DNA of 64,000 nt from assembly GCF_947172395.1 (NCBI RefSeq), contig NC_069083.1, forward strand, positions 12,804,501 through 12,868,500. The letters are read 5' to 3'. The notes under the pieces are model-generated. The model worked only from the letters and a program-made list of their open reading frames with translations, had not been told where the DNA came from and made no database searches. Of the stretch, positions 54,701 through 61,566 are shown piece after piece. Position numbers and translations under genes: made by a program. The DNA comes from Bicyclus anynana (lineage: Eukaryota > Arthropoda > Insecta > Lepidoptera > Nymphalidae). Position 1 is the first letter of the stretch; each line of letters opens with the position of its first letter.

Positions 54701-55799
54701 AAAACGCATGTCATTTCATACCTAATTTATTTTAAATTATGTATTGTTCTTTTCTAAATTGATAATCAAAGAATACTTTAAATCTAATTGTTTTAAGCTT
54801 TAATAATCATAGTATTTTCATTAATTTAGGAACAAGATAAAATTAATAAAAATAGTAAAATGACAAGTGATTATTAATTTTTTTGTTGATAAACATTGCA
54901 TAGTTTGGTTTTGTATACATTTATGATATCACTGGAAGTGTCAACATGAGCAGAAAATAATTAATGCCCGTACCCCGCGGTTTCCCCTCGCAAAGAATGG
55001 GGCGCGTCTTCGTGAATTGAATTTACTATAATTTACTATATTATTAGTAAATTATTCTGACACAATCATGATAAAAATCATCTTTACTACCAGGAAATAA
55101 GTCGGAAAAGATAAACAAATATGTAATGTCGTCATCCTTAACTTAACCTTCTATATTATCGAGTACCTATGTCATATACCTATAAACTAACCCTGAAGTT
55201 TCCGATCTTGTCAGCGAGCATGCCAGCGAGCGGCGGCATCACAATCGAGACGACCGGCGTCACGGCTGACATGATGGCCGTCTCCTCAACGTTGATGCCT
55301 AACTCACGCATGTGTATTGTCAGGTACGGGTACAACACGAACAGAGCTGCAAAAATTATTAATATATAAACACCATTGTTCTCTGCCTCTACTATACACT
55401 GACTCGTTGGTTCGAATCCGTCGGGTTATGAGAGACTAGCTGACGCCACGCGGTTTCTCCCGCGTGGTTCCTGTTTCCGTAGGAATACGGGGATAATATA
55501 TAGCCTATAGCCTTCCTCGATAAATGGGCTATCGAACACTGAAAGAATTTTTCAAATCGGACCAGCAGTTCCTGCAATTCGCGCGTTCAAACAAACAAAC
55601 GAATACTTCAGCTTTATAATATTAGTATAAATTTGTTTAACTAAACATAGTTGTTATATTATATTCCAAGGGCATGTAAATTGTAACTTAAATCATACTT
55701 ACTAGAAGCGTGTACGAAGAACAATATTTTAAGAGGTATAAGCTTCTTTTGCTTGAGATCATCTGTGATCCTTCTGAAGAAGGCGCGTACGAACTGCAT
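39310..55799 (-). CDS. MFSD6: MFSD6-like major facilitator transporter (ten coding exons, 773 residues)
   Basis: Exons 55799-55703, 55346-55192, 51599-51400, 50432-49904, 49525-49367, 45304-45108, 43638-43475, 42230-42027, 41080-40913 and 39758-39310 join at GT/AG sites with matching phase (2322 nt, TGA stop). The protein has about 12 membrane segments. MFS motif A (GMLADKIGNFR) is at residues 74-84. A large Cys-containing loop with several N-glycosylation sites (about 110-370) is typical of MFSD6. Hallmarks include GTAWGYIESFLFWLLQDLGA, VFEALESVTSSLSFTAAVTY and RADYGLQRVYGSIGG. The cytoplasmic tail (about 670-773) is acidic and carries FDNPAY at 748-753. The length is close to vertebrate MFSD6. 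It is a plasma-membrane-type MFS protein; the substrate is not evident. An acceptor 18 nt before the ATG implies a non-coding first exon upstream. Confidence 0.93.
39759..40689. other. Last intron of MFSD6, left part, nothing recognised
   Basis: AT-rich, no named repeat. Confidence 0.35.
40690..40886 (-). repeat. SINE family D, diverged copy
   Basis: AACACCAAGCTGCTATTAGG, AGGATCTCGTCCTGACGATA and AGCTGAACTATCCAACGATG follow the order of 13008-13398 with many changes. It lies in the last intron of MFSD6. Confidence 0.55.
40913..41080 (-). CDS. MFSD6: MFSD6 exon 9
   Basis: Residues 569-624. SLIYNPWLCLVFEALESVTS is followed by AAVTYAARLSS and LLGGIYYGVG, all characteristic of the family. GC-rich third positions contrast with the AT-rich introns. 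Confidence 0.93.
41250..41345 (-). repeat. RTE-type LINE fragment
   Basis: CCTAGCCACTTTAGTTTCGC and TTTCTTCTGCAGATCTCCTC match the RTE coding region in reverse. Confidence 0.6.
41346..41664. other. MFSD6 intron, nothing recognised
   Basis: No supported feature. Confidence 0.3.
41665..42015 (-). mobile_element. Helitron-like element next to an MFSD6 splice donor
   Basis: Begins ACTAGCGGACGCCCGCGACT with an intact terminal hairpin (GCGGACG and CGTCCGC). It holds a CTACCCTACC-rich run, AAGTTTCGTTGAAATCCGTG and (CAGA)n, and ends TTATAAGTATAGAT. Longer than the Lep1-like copies and of another subfamily. Confidence 0.75.
42027..42230 (-). CDS. MFSD6: MFSD6 exon 8
   Basis: Residues 501-568 with TAWGYIESFLFWLLQDLGAS, a diagnostic MFSD6 segment, and SLMGITITVGGVAGLPLLVL. 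A Helitron-like element ends only about 10 bp past its donor. Confidence 0.93.
42408..42765 (-). repeat. SINE family B with an internal insertion
   Basis: CACATTCGGCTCACTGTTGA and the head region (CCAGACCGGATTCAAACCAA; CATATTCACTGGACTATCAG) bracket the body. About 90 bp (TTATAGAGGGGACATCTGAC to about 42560) are not part of family B. Confidence 0.65.
43155..43278 (+). pseudogene. RNase H fragment of a non-LTR retrotransposon
   Basis: The plus strand reads VENCWQCLNNLGNRNQVILR then WIPGHAGIVGNENAEKQR and a stop. 'V-L-WIPGH-GI-GNE-A' is the RNase H motif typical of non-LTR retrotransposons of the Jockey/R1 type. It is an isolated relic in an MFSD6 intron. Confidence 0.75.
43475..43638 (-). CDS. 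MFSD6: MFSD6 exon 7
   Basis: Residues 446-500. Contains FYLYAVLKVLSGVLMLSIDL, a cytoplasmic linker and the start of the second half (IEIVALFIACFIMG). Confidence 0.92.
43748..44001 (-). repeat. LINE-tail fragment followed by a tRNA-derived SINE head (family E)
   Basis: TCATCCGATGGATATCCACT and CTTATATAGACTTCCATTTA resemble the RTE tail. The right end has GTGGGAAATCGAACCCACGG (box B complement) and CACTACCCACTGCACCACGC (box A complement). Confidence 0.6.
44002..45107. other. MFSD6 intron, two small repeat relics
   Basis: AACGCTAAATCACTTAGCGG at about 44651 is a SINE A scrap. AAAGTCGCGGGCGTCCGCCA at about 45005 is a decayed Helitron 3' end. Otherwise nothing recognised. Confidence 0.4.
45108..45304 (-). 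CDS. MFSD6: MFSD6 exon 6
   Basis: Residues 381-445. Membrane segment IGIIGGTAFAMFEGAVIAIV and the conserved family stretch RADYGLQRVYGSIGGMIS. Confidence 0.93.
45355..45605 (+). repeat. RTE-type LINE tail, diverged
   Basis: TGAAATGGCAATGGGCGTAG, TTCGGAGAGCCGATAGACAT, CTTGCAGTGGACGTCTATCA and the GATGATGATG end. Confidence 0.7.
45890..46216 (-). repeat. SINE family B, full length
   Basis: TTATCAACCCATATACAGCT through TTCTCTGGTATGCAGGTTTC to the head (GCCGGATTCGAACCCACACC; ATATCCACTGGGCTACCACG). A 154-codon plus-strand frame across it is a by-product. A short tandem duplication (TACGTTGTACTATACCCA) follows at about 46228-46262. Confidence 0.85.
46217..47754. other. MFSD6 intron, nothing firm
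   Basis: About 1.5 kb without a named repeat. TGGTTTTGGCGCTCACTGCC at about 47358 followed by GCGCTGCGCGCTC is locally GC-rich and may be an old repeat. Confidence 0.35.
47755..48087 (-). repeat. RTE-type LINE tail, second subfamily
   Basis: On the minus strand this encodes RTE-like C-terminal sequence (WSGDQPRTSKRSVGRLPARW then SDDIKKV). GTCCACTGCTAGACATAGGC and ATGTCATCGGACCATCTAGC are recognisable blocks. Confidence 0.75.
48088..48210 (+). repeat. 3' end of a SINE A copy
   Basis: TCATCCTACTCCTAACAATG, ATCGCATCATCACTTTCCAA and TAGTCAAGGGTTAACTTGTA then A-rich. It abuts the RTE tail. Confidence 0.65.
48491..48570 (+). repeat. Short minisatellite, about four units
   Basis: Variants of ATCAGATTATCTACTTGT are repeated in tandem with an 18-20 bp period. 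It lies in an MFSD6 intron. Confidence 0.7.
48571..48904. other. MFSD6 intron, nothing recognised
   Basis: No supported feature. Confidence 0.35.
48905..49340 (+). repeat. RTE-type LINE tail, best copy
   Basis: Encodes, with a few breaks, the C-terminal RTE region (MGLIRRLRVTQRAMERAMLG; AKLKWQWAGHIVRRVDGRWG-like; SVGRPPTRWTDDIKRVAG-like) and ends GTCCATCGGCTGATATGATG and (ATG)n. It serves as the reference for the other copies. Confidence 0.8.
49367..49525 (-). CDS. MFSD6: MFSD6 exon 5
   Basis: Residues 328-380, phase 0 at both ends. Ends the loop with several Cys (LTQCSVACAA; KSFCDNQ) and starts the next membrane segment (DPAFTFWTYLA). Confidence 0.92.
49526..49903. other. MFSD6 intron 4, nothing recognised
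   Basis: A 378-bp AT-rich intron without a visible repeat. Confidence 0.4.
49904..50432 (-). CDS. MFSD6: MFSD6 exon 4 (large extracellular loop)
   Basis: Residues 151-327, the longest internal exon. Hydrophilic, with possible N-glycosylation sites (NST, NAT, NDS, NNT) and Cys residues (VLSCGFVCELP; QIDCSHEGNNATCLFG). The loop is the fastest-changing part of the family, so orthologue alignment should be weakest here. Confidence 0.9.
50618..50745 (+). pseudogene. LINE ORF fragment (family J), diverged copy
   Basis: GGTGACAGAAGGGCTGGCTC, AACGCGGAAATGCAGCCAGT and CTCTTGCCACCATTCCACGG match 31158-31290 with small changes. It has no ORF of its own. Confidence 0.55.
50806..50920 (+). mobile_element. 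Helitron 5'-end remnant
   Basis: TCTATACTAATATTATAAAG opens a Lep1-like copy that decays within about 100 bp. Confidence 0.45.
50951..51257 (-). repeat. SINE family B, full length, best copy
   Basis: TATCAACCCATATTCGGCTC through TGCAGGTTTCCTCACGATGT and TTAAAATGCACACAACTGAA to the head CATATCCACTGGGCTATCAC. It ends about 140 bp before MFSD6 exon 3. Confidence 0.88.
51400..51599 (-). CDS. MFSD6: MFSD6 exon 3
   Basis: Residues 85-150. A hydrophobic segment (LGGASALLLLAVPVG) is followed by the start of the large loop with Cys residues (LLASCDD; DYPCSPLHPF). Confidence 0.9.
51600..52585. other. MFSD6 intron 2, nothing recognised
   Basis: About 1 kb of AT-rich sequence. A GC-rich pocket near 52480-52530 (GTGCCGCGCATCGCTACGCA) is unexplained. 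Confidence 0.35.
52586..52855 (-). repeat. SINE, diverged relative of family A
   Basis: GACAAGCCCTTGACTGCGTT tail, GACGGTTTCTACGCGGCATC body and head GGAATTGAACCCAGGATCTC. The overall order matches family A but identity is much lower, so it is an old copy or a sister family. Confidence 0.65.
52945..53106 (+). mobile_element. Helitron-like element with CTAG end
   Basis: GGGGATAATCTCTGGATCTA, ACCGATTTTGAAAATTCTTT, TAACGGGAACGAGAACTACG and the end CGGCGTCGGCTAG. Same subfamily as 32450-32597. Confidence 0.65.
53107..54077. other. MFSD6 intron, unexplained hairpin and short tandem duplications
   Basis: GCGTAGGG and CCCTACGC pair around TCAGCAGCAGG at about 53551-53577. An ACTATCCATAGTTAC-like unit recurs at about 53636-53683. 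A 62-codon frame at 53148-53336 has no support. Confidence 0.35.
54078..54404 (-). repeat. SINE family B with (CAT)n tail, diverged
   Basis: A (CAT)n run, then ACTCATATTCGGCTCACTGT, through ACTGAAAAGTTGGAGGTACA to the head (GACCGGATTCGAACCTACGC; TGTCCACTGGGCTATCACGG). Confidence 0.82.
54405..55191. other. MFSD6 intron 2, right part, nothing recognised
   Basis: AT-rich, no named feature. Confidence 0.35.
55192..55346 (-). CDS. MFSD6: MFSD6 exon 2 (membrane segments 1-2, motif A)
   Basis: Residues 33-84. Contains LFVLYPYLTIHMRELGI and the MFS motif A GMLADKIGNFR at its end. Donor is AGG|GTTAGT. Confidence 0.9.
55435..55630 (-). mobile_element. Helitron-like element filling most of MFSD6 intron 1
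   Basis: ACTAGCTGACGCCACGCGGT to TTTATAATATTAGTATAAAT. Very similar to 23814-24030, with fewer CAAA units, so this subfamily looks relatively young. Confidence 0.82.
55703..55799 (-). CDS. MFSD6: MFSD6 exon 1 of the coding region
   Basis: Encodes residues 1-32 (MQFVRAFFRRITDDL, then the first hydrophobic stretch IPLKILFFVHAS) and ends at GTAAGT. The preceding acceptor TTATCTGTAG (AG at 55819-55818) leaves 18 nt of leader in this exon. Confidence 0.88.
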
Positions 55800-55819
55800 T
55801 TTAATGTGTTATTGGAACT

Positions 55820-56443
55820 ACAGATAATATAATCTTTATTTCCACATGAAGGCAGAGAGTTCTAAGTGGGGAAATGTTTTGTTATCCAATCTCCCGCATG
55901 TATTCTTAATAGTTGATGTTCTTGATGCATGGACATGTATTGTGCGGGACTCTATCTGAAAAAGAAATTTCCTTTAATGATCTTCTTAATCTTAACATAC
56001 ATATTACATACAAATACAAAACAAAGTCGCTTCCTACCTCTGTACGATTAGATCTTTTAAACTGCGCAACGGATTTTAATGTAGTTTTCATCATTATATG
56101 AGGAAATACATAAAGTTTAACATTGTTTTACACGCGAATGAAGTTCCTAAATGGTTCCTTTGACGTGTTAATTCATAAATGTAATTTTTATTTTAAATTA
56201 ATTATTTTTCCGATACAGTTTAGGTGATGATGATAAGTAACTTCGTTAACTTGAAACTAAAGCTAACTAAAAAGTTCCTTGGTATATAAAGAAGTTTGTG
56301 ACTTGTTTCTGCCCTTGACTCAGTCAATTGCAAACATGCACGTGTTTTATTTAGTTTGTGCGTTATTGTCGCATGATAACAATTATACATAATATTATGT
56401 ACATCAATTATAAAAGAACAACATTGTTGCTATTATATAGAAT
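55820..56443. other. MFSD6 upstream intron, nothing recognised
   Basis: No repeat or exon named. Two opposed 62-codon frames at about 55906-56101 are unsupported. Confidence 0.35.
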
Positions 56444-56612
56444 ACTAGCCGACGCCCGAGACCTCGTCCGCGTGAAATTTAGTTTAACACAAATCCTGAC
56501 ATGTATTTTTCCGTATGTTACTCAGTAAACAAGGGAAAGTTATTTCTCTACTAAAAGTCGCATTAAAATTGATTCAGCCGTTCCAAAGGTTAGTCCGATC
56601 AAACTGAAACAC
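56444..56612 (-). mobile_element. Helitron-like element, truncated
   Basis: ACTAGCCGACGCCCGAGACC with CTCGTCCGCG hairpin partner, then TTTAACACAAATCCTGACAT and GTCGCATTAAAATTGATTCA. The 5' end is not recognisable. Confidence 0.7.
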
Positions 56613-56813
56613 AAAAAAATCTTGTCACAAAAAAGTATTATAATTTAAGTTTTTCCGTCTAGTTGGAGGGGAATTGGAATATAGGTCATATTTAGAAAAT
56701 AATTTTGGCAAATATTCTACTAAAGAAAAGTTTCTCTAAATAGTTATAAGTAGTATGACAGACTGACATGATTTAATTTATAGGCGAGTCAATAGAATCG
56801 TTACCCTCGACCT

Positions 56814-57076
56814 GCTCAGAAACAGCTCCGATTTTAATGATTTTTTTTTGTTCAGTTTGTTTCTTGAAAATAAAATAAATAGAAATAAATGCATAAATTT
56901 GTGTTTTTGGAGTCGGTAGTGTTTTGCTTTTTAATTATTATAAATAGCATAAATATTGTTTAAATAATATAAATCATTCCGTCCCCACTCCAAAAGGCTT
57001 CTGATTTCAAATAACATAAAAAAATATGACTTTAAAAAAAGATCAAAATCGGAGCTGTTTCTGAGCACTTCCTGAA
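56814..57076. mobile_element. MITE or foldback element
   Basis: The ends are inverted: GCTCAGAAACAGCTCCGATT at the left and AATCGGAGCTGTTTCTGAGC at the right. Inner blocks (TTTTTGGAGTCGGTAGTG and TCCCCACTCCAAAAGGC) are only partly mirrored. No ORF. Confidence 0.75.
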
Positions 57077-57819
57077 AACGCTTACTTTATGTATTATTTG
57101 ACTCCATTGTTAGTTAAGTATTGACTATTGATGTATTGAGACTGATATTATGTAGCCTTTGGAATTTTTCCGCTAACATTTTAGACCAACAACGTAATGT
57201 TTACTGTTTGCAATGTGCTGAGGTTTTTACAGGTAGGTAAATTATCTAATGGTAATATTAGTAGATAAGTGATATTTACCATAGTTTAATACCGGATATA
57301 CGGTCAGTCAAATCAACGTTAAACGTTGTTACATAGTAAACAAATAGTTGTTCTATTATCTACCCACGAAGGTCTATTGAATTGTCCGTTATTAAAACTG
57401 TAGAAATAATAAAATTGAAGTCTAGTCTAGTCTAAGGACTTGCAGACTCACAGACTGATAGTCTAGTCTAAATAAATCTTACTGGCAAGAGATGAAAAAT
57501 ACTTTTCTTTTTCTTAAAATAAGTTAGGATCCGCTGACAAAACAGATACTACTATAGTAGTGTATACCGATAATGATGCTTCACCTTAATATGTACTTAA
57601 CATTATAGGAAGTATGTGGCAAAATGCTGGGTTAGGGCCTTTTTCTAGGTTATGCCACATATTGCAGGGCGTTCTTCATTTATTGCTCTAGCTTATATAT
57701 TTAGAATTTATTATTGTAATGTGTGGCACTACCTAAAAATAAAGATATTTCTTTCTTTCTTTCTTTAATAAATGTATTTGGAATCATGAACAGCAGTTAA
57801 CCATGCGCGTATTATTTAA
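57077..57819. other. Nothing firm
   Basis: A (CTTT)n run lies at about 57759-57775, just before the RTE fragment. A TAGTCTAGTCTAAG duplication is near 57420-57470. Confidence 0.35.
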
Positions 57820-57966
57820 TGACGGAATTGAACAATCGCTGAATTTCATGAGTTCGGCTGTGATTCCGTCATCACCTGGTGCCTTGTTGTTCTTAAGTTT
57901 TTTGAGATCCATACTAATCTCGTATAGGCTAACGTCCGGGATATCTTGGGTATAGTATCGAGTCAA
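57820..57966 (-). pseudogene. Reverse-transcriptase fragment of an RTE-type LINE
   Basis: The minus strand reads ...EISMDLKKLKNNKAPGDDGI then TAELMKF, the well-known start of the reverse-transcriptase domain in RTE-like endonuclease/RT proteins ('LK-KNNKAPG-DGI-AE'). Stops follow. Confidence 0.75.
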
Positions 57967-58059
57967 TTAGGCTCTAGGATTTTTGGCCAAATTCTCAACA
58001 GGCTTTTGGGTAGAATTGTATAACTGTTCGTAGAACTGGTGTATAACTGTCCTCTGTCC

Positions 58060-58165
58060 TGTAGAACTCGATGCTGGCGGCTCGAGATCGTTATGCTTGG
58101 AGGCTTGCAACAGGCCTATGTCCAGCAGTGGACGTCCATCGGCTCATAATGATAATGATGATCTT
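58060..58165 (+). repeat. RTE-type LINE tail
   Basis: TGCTGGCGGCTCGAGATCGT, CAACAGGCCTATGTCCAGCA and GTGGACGTCCATCGGCTCAT, then ATGATAATGATGATC. It is oriented opposite to the fragment at 57820-57966. Confidence 0.7.
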
Positions 58166-58439
58166 TTATTTAATTGGAACCAAACCAATACAGTTAGGTA
58201 GTATTCCAACTTTCACCTATGGACGGAGCACAATAGACTACAGTTATAGTATGTAGATTGTAGATATACTTACTTAAAGCAGGTCTTGTTCGCTTTGTTA
58301 GTAAGAACAAAGCTACGAGTACGGCTATTATAGGTGTATGTAAGCAATATTGTTTTCCGCGCAGTAGTAAATGACCAAAATTAATAACCTTTCCTACAAA
58401 ATTATCTAAAAATATTCAAACTATAGCTTGGCAACTTCG

Positions 58440-58625
58440 TTCGTAACACTCCCGATGGTCCACGCGGGCTGGGGGGCGTGTAGCGATGAATGAAAACCCC
58501 ACGACTGATGCATCTCACTTCTCCGCACGCACAATTTCACACCCGCGCAGTCTTTCCCCCCGTTGCCCGTATATCATGGGAGTGTAATCAACGAACTTGC
58601 CAGGCTATAGGAACGCGCATTTCAA
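58440..58625. repeat. Repeat I, second copy
   Basis: GTATATCATGGGAGTGTAAT followed by CAACGAACTTGCCAGGCTAT recurs from 29529-29573. The left half (CGGGCTGGGGGGCGTGTAGC) is GC-rich. Confidence 0.5.
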
Positions 58626-58935
58626 GGTTCTTATATTTTATTATATTCTCTTTCAGACTCTTTCCTTCTACTTGAAATAAAAAAATTTTCAAATTTGAAC
58701 ATAAACCCAAATGACGACCACGACCACTCTGTCAAGAGTGTAACGACTAAGAAGAAGAATGGAAGATACTTCTATATCTATAGAATGACAATGATTGTCT
58801 CACAGTGATTGAGTGTGTCACTTTTGATTAAGAAGACTCGAGATGAAAATGAATATATTGTAGTAGGTAAGTCCAAGTGTGGATGCACTGTAGATATGAT
58901 CAACAGTAGGGTGCGTGTCCGCGCTGGTAATAGTT
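58626..58935. other. Nothing recognised
   Basis: No supported feature. Confidence 0.3.
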
Positions 58936-58937
58936 AC

Positions 58938-59035
58938 CTTTAGCAGGAAGTACGGGTTTGCCTGCCGTCACTGATTGGCGGAGCACTTGTCATGACGCCT
59001 CAATTATTTAAAACATGGGCTGTGGACTTGTTACT
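58938..59035 (-). promoter_or_regulatory. MFSD6: Candidate non-coding first exon and initiator of MFSD6
   Basis: On the minus strand an arthropod-type initiator TCAGT (59037-59033, in GGCGTCAGTAACAAG) is followed about 100 nt later by a donor, CTAAAG|GTAACT (GT at 58937-58936). A second TCAGT is at 58974-58970. The stretch is GC-richer than its surroundings and has no repeat. It lies 3.1 kb upstream of the acceptor 18 nt before the MFSD6 ATG, so it fits the missing leader exon. Inference only. Confidence 0.35.
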
Positions 59036-59204
59036 GACGCCGAGTACATACGCTAGTACGTAACACTGCAATCCTATACCCATTTATAGCTTTTAGGCGC
59101 TCATAGTGCACTTTTTTCTTTTAGAAGTGAAATAAAGTAATACTATATTTCACCTGAAGACGAATATCTTCGAGCAGTGTGTGTTGACATCTGACCTACG
59201 GACC

Positions 59205-59605
59205 AGAGACTTGGTCGCTAACTATGGGCCTGACACGAAGGCTTAGAGTCACTCAGCGGGCGATGGAGCGAGCTTTGTTTTTAGTTTCTCTGCGTGATAG
59301 AATCGGAAATGTCGATATACGCAGTCGAACCAAAGTCGCCGACATAGATCAATGAGTCGCGAAGTTAAGTGGCAATGAGTAAGGCCATAGTTCGAAGAGC
59401 CGATTGACGTTGGGGTCGCGAGGTGCTGGAATGGCGACCCCGCACCGGAAAGCGCAGTGTTGGTCGACATACCACTAGGCGGACCGAGGACATCAAGCGG
59501 ATTGCAGGGAGCCTCTGGATACTGGCGGCCCAAGACCTTGATGTTTTATAATATAGTCTTGGATTATGTCCATCGGCCGATAATGATGATGATAATGACA
59601 TTTCT
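59205..59605 (+). repeat. RTE-type LINE tail
   Basis: ACTTGGTCGCTAACTATGGG, CAGCGGGCGATGGAGCGAGC, GGACATCAAGCGGATTGCAG and GTCCATCGGCCGATAATGAT. 5' end position is like the copies at 48905 and 35515. Confidence 0.8.
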
Positions 59606-60722
59606 CCTGAGTATGAAGCACTTATTAACTTTCCATTACAAATCTTTTTAGGTTTCCATACTTAGAAACTCTTATTGTTTTGTCATGTCCATCTGTCTGT
59701 CCGTTTGTCCATCCACTGTTTGACCTGCACGGAGACGCGAGACTCTATACTGATGATAATGCATGTCATGGAAATATTATTGTGCTGCTTGTTGCCGGTT
59801 GCTAGAGAAATTCCAACTAAAAAACTACTTCTACTGCACAGTGCACAGCCCAACATAATCCCATCGCTCGTTATTATCTCGACAATAACGAGCCCAAACA
59901 AACAAACAACAAAAAAGTTAAAAGTTGTTTTGAAATATTTAAAACATCCGCGTTCAATGCGTGCGAACTACAACTTTAATTTACAAAGAATTTGCCTGGC
60001 ATTCAACATGAGTAAAGAACTGAGAGGACGAATAACAATAATATTTTGAATATTCGCAATATGTTATCACAACATCCAATTGAGTCTTTTTCTATGGAAA
60101 TACTTGTAATAAAATAATGATGAGAAAATGTTGGACTAACAATTGTGTTCCAGTTGTTACGACGAGCGGCGTGTACCTATTGCGCAAACTTACGCTCACT
60201 TGGTAAAGGTTTCCTAAGTTCTATTGAACGTTGGAGCAACCAAATACCAGTAGAATTAAATTCATCTCCATACAGCGGAGTAGCGGAGTACCAAAGCTTT
60301 GTAAATATATACTCTTCACCTCTTTACCTATGTTTTTTAAAACTTACTTGACGTTCTTAGGTAAACATAATTATTTCACCAGCTATCTTCTTCCAGCTAT
60401 TGCTATACAATTCAACAATTACTTTTGAAAATTACTTATTCTTTTGTATAGATTCTGCCGCAGTTTATCATATGCAGTTTAGTAGTCTAGTGTTAATATT
60501 ACCTTTTTGATAGACTTTTGGGAATTGATGAGACTTTTGGAATTTTGTATGGAACCTCAAATAGACAAATTTTTCATAAATCCAGCGTTCCAGTAACTTT
60601 TCCGATGTTTTTACTTGTTATTACCTAAATCGTCATTTTGTTATTTTGTTACAGAACAGTTTACAGTTAGGCACATATACCTAGTCATTAAACTCGATGT
60701 TGGCAAATTGAAGATAATTATT
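59606..60722. other. Nothing recognised
   Basis: Several open frames (for example 59675-60049) lack domains, codon bias and splice context. Confidence 0.35.
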
Positions 60723-60768
60723 AGGATTTTCATATTAAGTAGGCCTACCTACTTAATACGAAAATCCA
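60723..60768. repeat. Short near-perfect palindrome
   Basis: TAGGATTTTCATATTAAGTA and TACTTAATACGAAAATCC pair around GGCCTACC, with arms of about 20 bp. Confidence 0.7.
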
Positions 60769-61214
60769 AGTAAACAAATCAATGTATAGGTAATTACTTA
60801 CCTAATTATCATAATTTAGTTTAAAACGTACCTAATCGCAGAGGCAAGAATTTTCACAAGGATACTTTACGTTAGGTAAATATTTATAAATCAAGACAAT
60901 TATAGCTAGAACTTCTACTGCATTGTTTGAACTTGTGGCAGGTGCATGTAAGGCATAGCACAAAGTAGGGCTATAGCCTGTACCAAAGACATTCCTGTAT
61001 TTGAATGCTAGATAAAATTACAGGACAGGTTTACCGACGCATTCGAATAGTGATTATATCTAAGTGTGACTATACCTACTTCCAGAGGCGTATAAAACGT
61101 GGGAAGGCTCTCCATAAATACAATGATGTTGAAAATTTGTTCATATTAACTATTTGTCTTAACTTAACTGCAAAGATTACTTATAAACGGAGTTGTGCCA
61201 CTTTAAAAAATCTA

Positions 61215-61566
61215 AGAGCTTCCGCACACGGGCCACCGGCCATAACCACAAAACGCCGCTACTGGCATATTTCCTGTAGTTTACATACATTTTATATGGA
61301 CTCGCCGCACACGGTGGTCGCCACACGCTACAATCGTCGCTGCTCGCTTCTTGTGGTCCGCACGCTGCACAAAACGCCGCAACGCGCTACTCGCGCGATT
61401 ATGATACTGTATGTATGGGTTAAAAAAGTAGCAGCCACCAACCATAAGTGCCGTCCACCGGCCACAAGTGGCTGTCGCGCGCTTCAGCTACTTTTGTGGC
61501 CCATTCTTGCTTCTTGTAGCGGCATTTGTGGCTGTCGCGTGTGGCCCGTGTGCGGCGACACTAAAG
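61215..61566. mobile_element. GC-rich MITE with CCGCACACGGGCCAC inverted ends
   Basis: The left end CTTCCGCACACGGGCCACCG and the right end CGTGTGGCCCGTGTGCGGCG are inverted over at least 15 bp. Subterminal blocks (AAAACGCCGCTAC and GTAGCGGCATTTGTGG) and GTGGCTGTCGCG repeats sit inside. It accounts for the long 196-codon open frame at 61005-61595, which is not a gene. Confidence 0.75.

Noticed and set aside
59675..60049. 124-codon plus-strand open frame
   Set aside because: AT-rich, no domain, no initiator or splice context found.
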